64,000 nt of DNA. It comes from Branchinecta lynchi. Taxonomy: Eukaryota; Arthropoda; Branchiopoda; Anostraca; Branchinectidae. Under the pieces are notes generated by a model that was given only the letters and a program-made list of their open reading frames with translations, was not told where the DNA came from and made no database searches. This document shows positions 36,901-41,827 of the stretch, in pieces. Position 1 is the stretch's first letter. Every line of letters begins with the position of its first letter. The position numbers were made by a program, and so were the translations under genes. The DNA lies in assembly GCA_023053575.1 (NCBI GenBank), contig JAKZAP010000018.1, positions 14,288,202 to 14,352,201 on the forward strand, written 5' to 3'.

Positions 36901-39900
36901 ATGGTTGGAAGAGTTGGAGGGGGGGGGGGGTCTGGAAACTTTGTGACAAGCAGACAAATCGAACGAATGTACCGAATGGGATGCAACTTTGACAGTACCG
37001 ATTTTATGCGACCTAGTTTGTTTTTTTACGGTTCAGACCGGATCCGGCCAGGGTAGGAGGAGGATGAACCGGAAACCGGAAATTTGCAGATATGCTTCGG
37101 TTGGACTCAAACTTGAAGGACGAGAAGAGGAAATGTCAGAGATACGAGGTCTATGTTTCCTAGTTGTAATTGGCCACAGTTTGGGGAGTTGGAGGGGGAG
37201 TCCCGAAAATTTTGTTGAAGAGCACATATACCATGTTCCCTAGATGACATAGTTTAGGATCCGGACCTGATCTGAACACGGAGGGGGGGGGGGGGGAGTA
37301 CCGTAGTTTCGCGAAAAATTCTCAGACTCAAGTGAAACTTGATAGCTGGTAAGAGAAGATGCTTTAGATGATCAGTTTATGTGTCTGGACCAGATCCGGC
37401 CGTGGTAAGGGGAGTTTGAGGGGGACGAGCACGGGAAATATTGTGCCCTGACATTTGCTCTAGATGATCCGAGGCGATGCCGGGAATATGCATCCTCGAG
37501 TGAAACTAGATATCCTATTTCTAAGTCCGATCCTAGGAGGATGAAGGGGATATTTTGTGACGTTCTCATCTACTTCCTTGCAACACTTACTCGCAACACG
37601 TGCCATACCTCTTGTTGAAATTTCTCGTTGTACTGTCACCTGACGATGTCAGGTGACAGTACAATCCATAAGCAAAATACTAATGCCAAGGACAGACACT
37701 TGACCTTTAAACAAGAGCTGCGAGCTCATATAGGAGTTGTTACGAGTAGGCGGTATAAGAAAGTAAACGAGAACGTCACAAAAAACCGCGCCATCAAAAA
37801 ATTTCCGACATCGCCTCTCATCTACGGCAAATGACTTTTCTACCTTCCAAGCTTCAACCAAATAGATCCCCTCGTTTGGTCCCTAGAAATACCACACGAT
37901 TTCCGATACCCCCTTCCAACTCCCCCTACAGTGGCCGAATCTGGTTGACTCCTAAATGGATCATCTTAAGCATGTTCTTTGAAACCTATCTTTCACTCGA
38001 ATCTTTGCATTTTTCGAAAACTTCCGGTAACCCACTCACCCGCCCTAAAGTGCATATGATCTCTATACATTCCAAGTTTCATTCTAATCGCTCCACTTGT
38101 TTGACCCCTATGCGAGCTACAACATTTCCGGGACTCTCCTTCCAACTCCCTGCACTGTGGCGGAATACGACTCGGAAACATAAACGTAGCATCCCTTACT
38201 TGTCCTCGATCAAGTTTGACTGGAATCGAAGCATAGCCTATCTGCAAATTCCCGCTTCACCCCCCCCCCCCACCACCACCACCACCAACTCCTCCAACCG
38301 TGGCAGCATGTGTTTCGGACGCATGTTTTGCTTATCCAAGTCATCAGCTCTTATCACCTATAAAGTCTCACTCGATTCCGACCACCCGTTTGCAACTTAC
38401 GGAAGTTAGTGATTACCGAGTTCCCCTTCCCTCAACACCCCCAAAGATGGTCGGATCCAGGAACACAAGTTTTCCTAGGGAATTGTGTCGGGTCCTTAAA
38501 TCACTAATAAGCCTGCAAAGTTTCATCGTCCTTGGAACATCTGGAACTACCCTAACTGGCAATCACCAGATTTCCTGACAACACCCTCCGTCTCCCCCCA
38601 CAGAGCCCCGATATGATCTGGTTCTGTCAATTCAGATTATTTATTAATACATAAAATAATATAAATCCTGGAACAATCTGCATGTCTGCCTAAAAAAAAA
38701 AGCCTTGCGGCCTATGTGAGCGAACATACAAGTAAGGAGCTCATTTAATAATACTTCTTTTTAGAACAAATGTAAAAAGAAACATTATTGTTTAAATGCA
38801 TTTACAAATACCAACTCAGTTAAGTATCTAGGGCTGATGCTTGTTCTTCCCACCGAGTTCCATCCCATTCCGTCGACTCTATGCGTTTCAAGAGATTTCT
38901 GGTGCCCCACTCTAATCTCCCACCCCCACAAGTATCGAATCTGATCAGGGTTCTCCAACCCCCCATTACGGTCGGATCCGGGAACCGATTATTCTCAAGT
39001 CAATGTGTTCAGTTCCCTTAAGCAGTCCATGTTTTATCGTCCTATCAGATCAGGAAGTACCGAACTCTCGGGATCACCAGAATCCTCCCCCCTCAACTCG
39101 CACATAGTACCCGAATCTGGTCTGGTTATGTCAACGATGTATCTAGGACTTGTGCTTGTTCTTCCCACCATATTTCATCCCGATCCATCCACTCTGAAGC
39201 GTTTTCCAAGATTTCCGGTTCCCCCTCCCCTGAGACACGAGTTCTTTCCAACTATTTAAGTTTCATTAAGATCCGGTCACCCGTTCAGATGTTACAAATA
39301 CCTCAAGATTCCGGTTTCACCCTCCCTCCACGATGCTCGGATCGGGGAAGTGACTATTTACAACTTAATCTTATGTGGTCCCTGACATGCCCGCTAGGTT
39401 TCATCGCCCTAGCCTAGCTTAGCTTATGTTGAAGTGCCCTAACTAGCAAAACCTGGACCGGCCGATAGACGGACAAAAATTGCGATCGCTATATGGCACT
39501 TGACCGAAGTAAAAACCCGCCACCAGTGTTCCAAGTAGCCTGACAGTATTCGGCATGGGTATGCGAGTTCTCCTGTTTATCGGTGCTTTCCTCGTTTACG
39601 CGCAGTTTTAAGATGGGAATGCAAGGAGCATGCCTTTGAATGTTCAAAAAGTCGGCTCTTGATGCAGCTGTAAAAGTCGAACATTCTGCTAGTTGCTCAA
39701 TTAGCTATACAAAATTATATGTTATTGTGTGACCCTTCTTTTTTTTTTTTTTTTTTTTTTACTTTCGTTTTAAGCACACCTCGAACAATTTTCTGTTTAT
39801 GTTCGAATATTCAAAACTATCTGGTACTGTAATACTAAGTACTGCTTTTAACAAATTATCCACGGCCTTTGCTGTTTTAAGCATTTTCCCGGATCCATTG

Positions 39901-40616
39901 ACTTCTAGCAGAAACTGGACAAAATCCAGAAAACTGGTTTTACGCATCAGTAGCATGATGATACTCAAACACGCGTCGGGAGTATAGTGCGCATGGGGAC
40001 TAGTGCAAGTGCGAAAATCTTGAGTTGTTTTTAGGAGGGTAGAATTTCCCGTCCTGAATTCGGGTTTCCTGGTTTGAGATTGAGATTACGGAGTAGGTTG
40101 TATTGGTGCCACGGGTCCTTTAATACTGTTTCTTACGAATACTCTTGATGACTAACTCTTCGTACCGACGAAGAATCGCCGTGTGCCGACGGAGAGCCGG
40201 AAAGGTTACCACAGTTGTCCGAACGAACGTCGTTGATTGGTTGACCTAGGGTTTCAGTAATCGTTTAGGTGACGTTTCTTGTTCCTCCGGAGGTTCATTG
40301 GTGTCTTTTGGACTTAGTCATATAGAATATTATGTAATGATTCAGCCGAGCTAAGCACAGACAGTTGGTACCTACCCGCGAACAGTGAAAACAAAACGCG
40401 TCCACACCCCATAACGTCTTGTGCCGCTGCTAATGCACTCCTGTTTCAGGGGACCCACCAAAACATAAGGAAACCGGCGTTGACATATTCGCCCCCGAAT
40501 CTGCGTTCCTAAATGAAGAAGATGAATATGAGAAGATTGAAGAAATGCTAAAAAAGAAAAGAGCTGAAAAGAAAGGGGCGGCCAAAGAGAAGAATAAAGA
40601 GTTCTTTAGACCGTGA
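876..40616 (+). CDS. TTC14-like: TTC14-like TPR / RS-domain protein gene (3' part, 15 exons joined)
   Basis: Exons 876-998, 2503-2718, 3092-3160, 3422-3761, 4605-4965, 10701-10812, 15788-15888, 16738-16882, 17942-18145, 21623-21916, 25746-26300, 28365-28553, 33468-33548, 34878-34975 and 40450-40616 all have AG/GT borders, and their phases chain into one 1017-residue frame ending in TGA. Visible residues 1-90 are helix-turn-helix TPR sequence; the blocks YANRGNFEKAIDDF and NALKYLAETL match in order and spacing what I recall of the last TPRs of TTC14. Then come a Pro-rich linker (about 149-370), Lys/Ser-rich stretches (408-560), an RS domain (about 675-880), a Gly/Arg/Tyr patch (885-925) and a charged tail. 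TTC14 proteins are nuclear, poorly characterised and RNA-linked (S1 domain plus TPR), so a nuclear RNA-processing role is inferred. The start is off the left edge. The TTC14 name rests on the TPR block only; the tail is not recognisably conserved. Confidence 0.75.
1970..2187. mobile_element. MITE-like inverted repeat (218 bp)
   Basis: A 13-bp perfect terminal inverted repeat (tttacacactgcg / cgcagtgtgtaaa) encloses long imperfect arms built from the unit atccgagcgtattttacgc and a central caatacggacgtattt palindrome. Non-coding, inside the first visible intron. Confidence 0.7.
2352..2451. repeat. 100-bp hairpin element
   Basis: Arms of about 40 bp (starting ggctgacaacctaactagc and ending gctagttaggttttcagcc) flank a 19-nt loop. 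It looks like a small fold-back MITE lying just upstream of exon b. Confidence 0.65.
2503..2718 (+). CDS. TTC14-like exon b: second visible TPR and linker
   Basis: The acceptor ttgttacag and donor gtgagt keep the phase of exon a (CA + A). The first half, with DDALTSYQRCLAIVPGH, is a second TPR. The second half, with KRKQLVGFELVPLPSDDPYE, leaves the TPR fold and has no motif I recognise. Confidence 0.78.
3092..3160 (+). CDS. TTC14-like exon c: short acidic linker
   Basis: A 69-nt exon between ttattttgcag and gttagt. It encodes a Ser/Asp/Glu-rich segment (MDSDQSDGEDEHKPVEQP). Phase is consistent on both sides (TC + C, AG + G). Confidence 0.7.
3422..3761 (+). CDS. TTC14-like exon d: proline-rich linker
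   Basis: The acceptor tccttttag and donor gtaaag (phase 0 at its end) bound 113 codons. Clusters of four to five prolines (RPPPPEI, EPPPPKI, APPPPIL, APPPPVL) alternate with short acidic helices such as LEDEYAEFLKGF. Poly-Pro blocks of this kind usually bind SH3, WW or EVH1 domains; no specific partner can be named. Confidence 0.75.
3960..4370. repeat. degenerate fold-back arm fragment
   Basis: Contains weakened copies of the unit seen in the elements at 7933 and 35705 (gggatgaaact, gatcagattggagtgaaactt, gaggga-rich blocks). Too worn to set borders. Confidence 0.35.
4605..4965 (+). CDS. TTC14-like exon e: Pro/Thr/Tyr-rich low complexity
   Basis: A 361-nt exon after acceptor tacttccag; I place its donor at gtatgc (4966). 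It starts ISVASQERLTTGPADVKLEP and continues with PP-rich, aromatic-spaced sequence (PPGFYPPQFGYNEHGPVP) resembling prion-like segments of splicing proteins. The open frame runs about 75 nt past the donor, but only the spliced form keeps phase with the next exon. Confidence 0.72.
5570..7068. mobile_element. 1.5-kb inverted-repeat (fold-back) element
   Basis: The left arm begins aattcagaaacagattaagg and the right arm ends ccttaatctgtttctgaatt. Inner landmarks pair in order: aacatctaatcaacttcaaa at about 5805 with tttgaagttgattagatgtt at about 6812; ctagaaataaaactttaact with agttaaagttttatttctag; tccggcgaaaaaagaaagct with agctttcttttttcgccgga. The arms contain a subrepeat with ggccggattccgggcgaact every 120-240 bp. 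No coding potential; it lies in the intron between exons e and f. Confidence 0.8.
7386..7739 (-). mobile_element. TTAA-flanked MITE, copy 1 (354 bp)
   Basis: TTAA at 7382-7385 and 7740-7743 border termini AGTACCTGTC and GGGGTCCT, imperfectly inverted. Its body, reverse-complemented, matches 13695-14060, 34330-34612, 39770-40119 and 43916-44277. The TTAA target suggests mobilisation by a piggyBac-type transposase. Confidence 0.65.
7933..9905. mobile_element. fold-back element, left arm only
   Basis: Collinear with 35705-37610: starts near the gatcgcaat / tccg terminus, contains the unit aggacgatgaaacttgg, gaacggatgat and repeated G-rich ggagctggagggg blocks, and ends in the inner junction cactactcgtaacaag-like sequence (ctactcgtaacaagcgccat). 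The inverted right arm is missing. Runs of 14-15 G at about 8072 and 9386. Confidence 0.7.
10701..10812 (+). CDS. TTC14-like exon f
   Basis: A 112-nt exon between ttcctttcag and gtaagt, 5.7 kb from its upstream neighbour. It encodes YPYGMHNARPPHAHHHREPP followed by SYDDKVRAFLERI. It supplies exactly the phase needed to join exons e (1 nt) and g (2 nt), the main argument that it is real. Confidence 0.72.
11000..13430. repeat. nested repeat island with second fold-back family and a left arm of the first
   Basis: Units with aggaattcatttgtaa and ccttgaggcacaaa-type blocks occur in one orientation at 12945-13410 (and partly at 11390-11600) and inverted at 12465-12835. Within them, 11620-12460 is a left arm of the fold-back family (gctaggacgatgaagcttgg, gaacgggtgatcggatctta). 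This reads as one fold-back element inserted into another. Confidence 0.55.
13437..13608 (-). mobile_element. LINE 3' end, minus strand
   Basis: Begins with (GTAA)n on the plus strand, then gacccgccatttgaaaagcgg. The same 3' end is found at 28874 and 41828. The terminal microsatellite and 5' truncation are typical of CR1/jockey-type non-LTR elements. Confidence 0.6.
13695..14060 (-). mobile_element. TTAA-type MITE, copy 2
   Basis: Reverse-complement copy of the family seen at 43916-44277 (shared cttctagcaagatct, gcatgatacgcgaacactc and gcacacctcgcagtattt-like blocks). Termini are worn. Confidence 0.55.
14090..15305. mobile_element. fold-back element, right arm
   Basis: Inverse orientation of the 7933 arm: C-rich blocks (runs of 15 or more C at about 14715 and 15035) and repeated aagtttcatcgtcc / caccaagatcatttcaatcc-like units. 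It may be the partner arm of 11620-12460, separated by later insertions. Confidence 0.6.
15788..15888 (+). CDS. TTC14-like exon g: Lys/Arg-rich
   Basis: A 101-nt exon between ttcttgcag and gtaatt. It encodes KPRISDEYHRSDKSKRKSVE and then a poly-basic stretch (RLKEKKKEKK), a likely nuclear-localisation signal. The other two frames contain stops. Confidence 0.72.
15889..16737. other. intron without recognised content
   Basis: No repeat family, RNA gene or exon was recognised here apart from simple A/T runs. Confidence 0.4.
16738..16882 (+). CDS. TTC14-like exon h: Lys/Ser-rich
   Basis: A 145-nt exon between gaattttcag and gtgagt. It alternates Lys-rich blocks with an SDSESSDTSSSDSE run typical of CK2-phosphorylatable nuclear linkers. 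A Lys/Ser tail after the TPRs is also seen in vertebrate TTC14. Confidence 0.75.
17160..17520. repeat. inverted repeat, about 360 bp
   Basis: cacaaggatgtgcggtttca and agacaacacttgggat on the left pair with atcccaagtgttgtctt and tgaaaccgcgcatccttgtg on the right. The left arm has a 12-nt insertion (agaacactgaac). A MITE-like hairpin inside the intron between exons h and i. Confidence 0.6.
17942..18145 (+). CDS. TTC14-like exon i: acidic helix plus poly-Lys
   Basis: A 204-nt exon between atttgtttcag and gtaatt. The segment VPVLDDLPDFDEIQKQLSEY looks like a folded amphipathic helix rather than low complexity, so it is a candidate conserved short motif. It is followed by a Glu/Lys coiled stretch, a run of about ten Lys and an RARSSSASS segment. 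Confidence 0.75.
18600..18700 (+). mobile_element. retroelement 3' end with (ATTC)n tail
   Basis: ttactgcacttgtgtccttcg leads into (ATTC)n at 18684-18698. The reverse-complement form occurs at 19043 and a related piece near 52125, so this is a LINE or SINE 3' end. Confidence 0.45.
18826..18858 (-). ncRNA. degenerate hammerhead-like motif
   Basis: Reverse complement reads CTTGAAGAGGACC, a hairpin, then GGGCCAAAATAT: the family seen at 19395-19426 but with the second core damaged (AAAA for GAAA). Probably inactive. Confidence 0.3.
18912..19232. mobile_element. TA-flanked MITE, interrupted copy
   Basis: The termini CACTGTAAAAAG and CTTTTTACAGTG are perfect inverted repeats, each flanked by TA. 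Inside are stacked palindromes of taatcttatctct. An intact 173-bp relative is at 33690-33860. Tc1/mariner-type elements use TA targets. Confidence 0.75.
19043..19191 (-). mobile_element. retroelement fragment nested in the TA MITE
   Basis: Begins with (GAAT)n and then tttatgacgcactgcccaag; flanked by TAAT at 19039-19042 and 19192-19195, consistent with a 4-bp target duplication. It interrupts the MITE exactly where the copy at 33690 is continuous. Confidence 0.6.
19281..19430 (-). ncRNA. hammerhead-ribozyme-like motif, copy A (direct repeat 1)
   Basis: On the minus strand: CTGAAGA (19426-19420), a hairpin whose arms are GG(A)CCCTT and AAAGGCC, then GAAA (19398-19395), then a stem-III-like TATAGCT...AGCTGAC closing at GTATCC (19368-19363). 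This has the order of the hammerhead core CUGANGA, stem II, GAAA. Stem I is weak. The flank ttcccactcagctcaagc is shared with 20831. Confidence 0.45.
19465..19520 (+). ncRNA. hammerhead-like motif, inverted partner of copy A
   Basis: CTGAAGA (19465-19471), hairpin, GAAA (19493-19496), TATAGCTGAAGATTCTAGCT and TGAC. It faces copy A across about 40 bp. The stem II arms are poorer than in copy A (GAGCACTTC / GAAGGGC). Confidence 0.35.
19540..20822. repeat. 1.3-kb dispersed repeat, copy 1
   Basis: Starts with cactattgcgagcactgtag and ends gcgcttgcgcacttgtt. A shorter copy with the same ends is at 31640-32413. Inside are two or three repeats of a gttcatgggcaa / tggggtc block and a late block atgatatgccgttcttaatg. 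No protein was recognised. Confidence 0.6.
20831..21090. ncRNA. hammerhead-like motif, copy B (direct repeat 2) with partial inverted partner
   Basis: Minus strand: CTGAAGA (20974-20968), hairpin with GG(A)ACCTT and AAGGGCC, GAAA (20946-20943). Plus strand: a second GAAA TATAGCT...GTATCCGTTTTGCA at 21041-21085 facing it. Flank ttcccactcagctcaagc as in copy A. Confidence 0.4.
21623..21916 (+). CDS. TTC14-like exon j: charged, with DDDDL motif
   Basis: A 294-nt exon after acceptor ttttactttcag; the donor is gtttga, weaker than its neighbours but needed for phase. It encodes RSRSPKK, a Gln/Lys-rich coiled segment, then DIFDESDDDDLMVALAQRD and PGGKIAINLKFKK, which reads like a short beta-strand motif. 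Reading through the donor would add only 12 codons before a stop. Confidence 0.74.
22081..24607. mobile_element. 2.5-kb element with 28-bp terminal inverted repeats
   Basis: gtgttgcgagagcaacactt tggttttg at 22081-22108 is the exact reverse complement of 24580-24607. Each terminus is itself a hairpin (gttgc / gcaac). The interior is non-coding and consists largely of a duplicated 797-bp unit. Confidence 0.65.
22862..24465. repeat. tandem duplication, period about 797 bp
   Basis: gagctgatcaaagtatatgt at 22881 recurs at 23678, and the ends atctacgattgaaaaggat recur likewise. A third, partial unit follows (24490-24580, with gataagttgacaatttcagc). Within each unit a smaller block with aatgaggggtttgcagcttt occurs twice, giving four copies. 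Confidence 0.75.
25394..25562. ncRNA. palindromic pair of hammerhead-like motifs, copy C
   Basis: Arms 25394-25448 and 25509-25562 are inverted repeats (outer atattcaaataatgtataca). The minus strand carries CTGACGA (25474-25468) and GAAA (25454-25451); the plus strand carries CTGGCGA (25476-25482), a CCCTTACCAAGAAGGG hairpin and GACA (25503). The plus-strand copy has core changes. Confidence 0.45.
25746..26300 (+). CDS. TTC14-like exon k: RS domain
   Basis: The largest exon (555 nt), between attgtag and gtgagt. After RYVLVGGRKPTE it carries about 110 residues dominated by RS, SR and RR dipeptides (for example RSRSRSR and RRRSPSRERR). This is a bona fide RS domain as in SR splicing factors, expected to be phosphorylated by SRPK/CLK kinases. 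It ends with a YDPRFDMFMRVAPPPPPLG segment. Confidence 0.82.
26301..28364. other. intron with no recognised element
   Basis: Mostly T-rich unique sequence. A phrase cgttttgatatgtt at about 27100 echoes exon k, but no exon could be built. tcatcatcatcatc at 28276 is a short microsatellite. Confidence 0.35.
28365..28553 (+). CDS. TTC14-like exon l: RS domain continued, GY/RG patch
   Basis: A 189-nt exon between tttctag and gtaaca. It continues the RS dipeptides (RSRSRDRR-like) and changes into SMSRSPSPRGYRGGYRGR. If the donor is not used, the frame stops at once (AGG TAA) and an AATAAA lies 40 nt on. Confidence 0.77.
28593..28598 (+). terminator. possible intronic poly(A) signal
   Basis: AATAAA 40 nt after the donor of exon l. 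With the intron retained the frame ends at TAA directly at the exon border, so a shortened protein ending in the GY/RG patch is conceivable. Confidence 0.25.
28874..29880 (-). mobile_element. LINE 3' part, minus strand, interrupted
   Basis: (GTAA)n at 28874, then the same 3' region as at 41828-42300 (ctgttgtccatgattttt, ccaaaagggtaacac, cagaacatgagtgac). It is interrupted at 29177-29720 by a younger LINE fragment. Confidence 0.65.
29177..29720 (+). mobile_element. 5'-truncated LINE insertion with RT C-terminal region
   Basis: Encodes DIDRIERVQKHFVKGLQGFR and LHKLETRRTILHLKTLFKIV, the region after the reverse transcriptase domain of CR1/jockey-type LINEs. After a frameshift comes RVIRIWNKLPFPVEKM. 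Flanked by ATCTCA at 29171-29176 and 29721-29726; the site at about 42154-42159 is empty. Confidence 0.75.
30090..30285. repeat. dispersed 190-bp repeat, copy 1
   Basis: Shares gcgcacagaggtaccacaa, cgggtcttcaagc and aagtgaataagt blocks with 51905-52095 and 59200-59385, and ends in ttttcagttaaactttaa. Confidence 0.5.
30286..31639. other. intron part with no recognised element
   Basis: No exon or transposon identified. An AT-rich tatatatat stretch lies at about 30660 and a small hairpin (ctctctc / gagagag) at about 31415. Confidence 0.35.
31640..32413. repeat. dispersed repeat, copy 2 (internally shortened)
   Basis: Same ends as 19540-20822 (actcttgcgagcgctgcag and gcgcttgtgcacttgttg) but about 0.5 kb shorter inside. 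It lacks the hammerhead-like flanks of copy 1. Confidence 0.6.
32414..33467. other. intron part with no recognised element
   Basis: Nothing supported by motif, repeat or splice signals. Confidence 0.3.
33468..33548 (+). CDS. TTC14-like exon m: RGG/FRG box
   Basis: An 81-nt exon between tttttaag and gtacga. It encodes PFRGGYRGRGFRGQTWFRGG, a Gly/Arg/aromatic RNA-binding box continuing that of exon l; phase matches both neighbours. Confidence 0.75.
33690..33860. mobile_element. TA-flanked MITE, intact copy
   Basis: CACTGTAAAAAG at the left and TTTACAGTG at the right, each next to TA. Interior palindromes of taatcttatctctactg. Same family as 18912-19232 without the nested insert. Confidence 0.75.
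34330..34612 (+). mobile_element. TTAA-type MITE, copy 3
   Basis: Shares cacacctcgcacc, aactatctgaatactgtaa and the right end gatccttt followed by aa with the family. The left end is worn. Confidence 0.5.
34793..34853 (-). mobile_element. short LINE 3' end remnant
   Basis: taagtaatttatttgtgacc with cgcaatttttaaaaagc resembles the extreme 3' end of the LINE at 41828. It sits just before exon n. Confidence 0.4.
34878..34975 (+). CDS. TTC14-like exon n
   Basis: A 98-nt exon between gctctag and gttcag. It encodes a charged segment (SSRSERQRPEEKRNEVREYP). Its single terminal G can join either of two downstream acceptors in frame (35162 or 40450). Confidence 0.68.
35162..35196 (+). CDS. possible alternative last exon of the TTC14-like gene
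   Basis: A pyrimidine-rich acceptor (ttttctttcttcag) ends at 35161. Joining exon n here stays in frame and gives ANMKMGYRKKK followed by TAA. An AATAAA lies only 15 nt downstream at 35211-35216. It could be an alternative short C-terminus used in place of the exon at 40450, or a chance match; transcripts are needed to tell. Confidence 0.4.
35211..35216 (+). terminator. possible alternative poly(A) signal
   Basis: AATAAA 15 nt after the TAA of the alternative last exon 35162-35196. Confidence 0.3.
37628..37664. repeat. perfect 17-bp hairpin at the centre of the fold-back element
   Basis: ttgtactgtcacctgac and gtcaggtgacagtacaa pair perfectly over 17 bp around a GAT loop, at the junction of the two long arms. 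Confidence 0.85.
38630..38815. mobile_element. small insertion in the right fold-back arm
   Basis: A/T-rich block with a run of ten A and ccttgcggcctatgtgagc interrupts otherwise repeat-unit sequence; it looks like a short retroelement piece. Confidence 0.35.
39770..40119 (+). mobile_element. TTAA-type MITE, copy 4
   Basis: Shares cacacctcgaac, gactggacaaaat-like and gcattttcccggatccatt blocks with 43916-44277 and ends gggtcct followed by TTAA (40120-40123). A run of about 23 T lies just upstream. Confidence 0.55.
40450..40616 (+). CDS. TTC14-like last exon: acidic/basic C-terminus and stop
   Basis: The acceptor tgtttcag is followed by DPPKHKETGVDIFAPESAFL, the acidic NEEDEYEKIEEML, then KKKRAEKKGAAKEKNKEFFRP and TGA at 40614-40616. 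The alternating acidic/basic helix is a plausible coiled coil. AATAAA follows 21 nt after the stop, so the 3' UTR may be very short. Confidence 0.75.
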
Positions 40617-40637
40617 TTTGATTTCAATTTTTTTCGA

Positions 40638-40643
40638 AATAAA
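40638..40643 (+). terminator. poly(A) signal of the TTC14-like gene
   Basis: A canonical AATAAA 21 nt after the stop codon, followed by a T-rich stretch (gttttttatttt). It is the nearest signal in the sense strand. Confidence 0.6.
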
Positions 40644-40848
40644 TGATGTTTTTTATTTTAAGTATTAAAGTGAGAAATATGAAAAATGCGAAAAATAGCA
40701 ACATTGAGGCGCCCGCGGAAAGGGAATCTTTTCCGCGACTCGAAAAAAATTCGACTTTGGAGCTGAAATGACGCCGACGATATTTTCCGCTAGCGACGCC
40801 GATTTCGCCTAGGCGATTGCAAATCCGCGTTTTTTTTACACCAAACTT

Positions 40849-41577
40849 GATCTTTTAGTTTTGTTTATTCTGATTGTTTTTAATTAATTTTCCGTTGCAC
40901 GAACACCAGTAAAAATTGATTCCCCTCCTACGGTGATGATAATAGGAGCATTCTCCGTCCCAGGGGACTTCGCGAGAATATCCCGGGAGTCCCCGTGAGT
41001 CCCCGGGACAAACAAAAACGCGGGGACTCCTCAAGCGGAGTCCTCGAGGAACGGCGAGAATACGCCTTTTGTATTTTATCTTGTTTGGTTTTTTTCGATG
41101 CATATAAGGTTCACGCCTATTGCTTCCGAGGATTTCATTGATCGGGAATGACGATTATGCAAGTTTATCCGTGATTTCCATCACAACCAAAGGGGTCTAA
41201 CGAGGATCAAAGCAACTGCGGAAAGTCTGCAATCTTTGTAATGTGTTAGCAAAATCAAGGCATGCTTACGAAAGGCCAGACTACGATGGCTGCTTATAAT
41301 CCTTGTGGTTGGTACATTACTTACTTGGAGACAGTACACTCTGGCGGTATTCCCGGAAACACTGATCTCGCCGTTCCTCGAGGACTCCACTTGATGAGAC
41401 CCCGCGTTTTCGTTTGTCCCGGAGTTCACTCCCCGTATTCTCGCGAGTCCCCATAGACGGGGAATGCTCCGATTATCATCAACATCATCAGAAAGGACTC
41501 CTTTTCAGAGTCGGAGGGGGGTGATGGTGCAATGTAAAATTAATTAAAAATTATCAGAATAAACAAAACCAAAAATA
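40849..41577. mobile_element. inverted-repeat element, about 730 bp
   Basis: Outer arms: ttttgtttattctgat with aattaatttt on the left, and aaaattaatt with atcagaataaacaaaa on the right. Inner arms: gtcctcgaggaacggcgaga on the left and ctcgccgttcctcgaggac on the right. Several gggactcc-type repeats occur inside; a further partial piece is at 41640-41760. Confidence 0.65.
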
Positions 41578-41827
41578 AAGAAGATCTAGACTAATTTCGT
41601 AAACTGCATATTTTGTTCTAGAACTAAAACCCATTTGGAAGCATTCCCCATGTTCTCGTTGTTTTCGACACGCGGAGTCCGCGTGGAATGACTCCCTCTA
41701 TTCTCGCCGTTCCCTTCGATTACCCGAGGAATCCTCAGGGAACGGCGAGAATACACCTTAGGATTTGCAGATGACGTAGACGGCTTAAGCGACAAAAAAT
41801 AATATAAATTAGCCGCTGGAAGCGCTT

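Larger units (their letters stand above)
35705..39510. mobile_element. complete 3.8-kb fold-back element
   Basis: The left terminus (atggcacttgcccttcggcc, then catatagcgatcgcaatt) is inverted at the right (aattgcgatcgctatatggc). The arms (35705-37610 and about 37715-39510) are reverse complements in order: the block aggacgatgaaacttggc pairs with aagtttcatcg-type blocks and gaacgggtgatcggatctta with taagatccggtcacccgttc. Each arm is built from related units of about 240-280 bp. The left arm is G-rich and the right C-rich. No transposase is visible, so it must be non-autonomous or an FB-type element. Lies between exons n and o. Confidence 0.8.
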
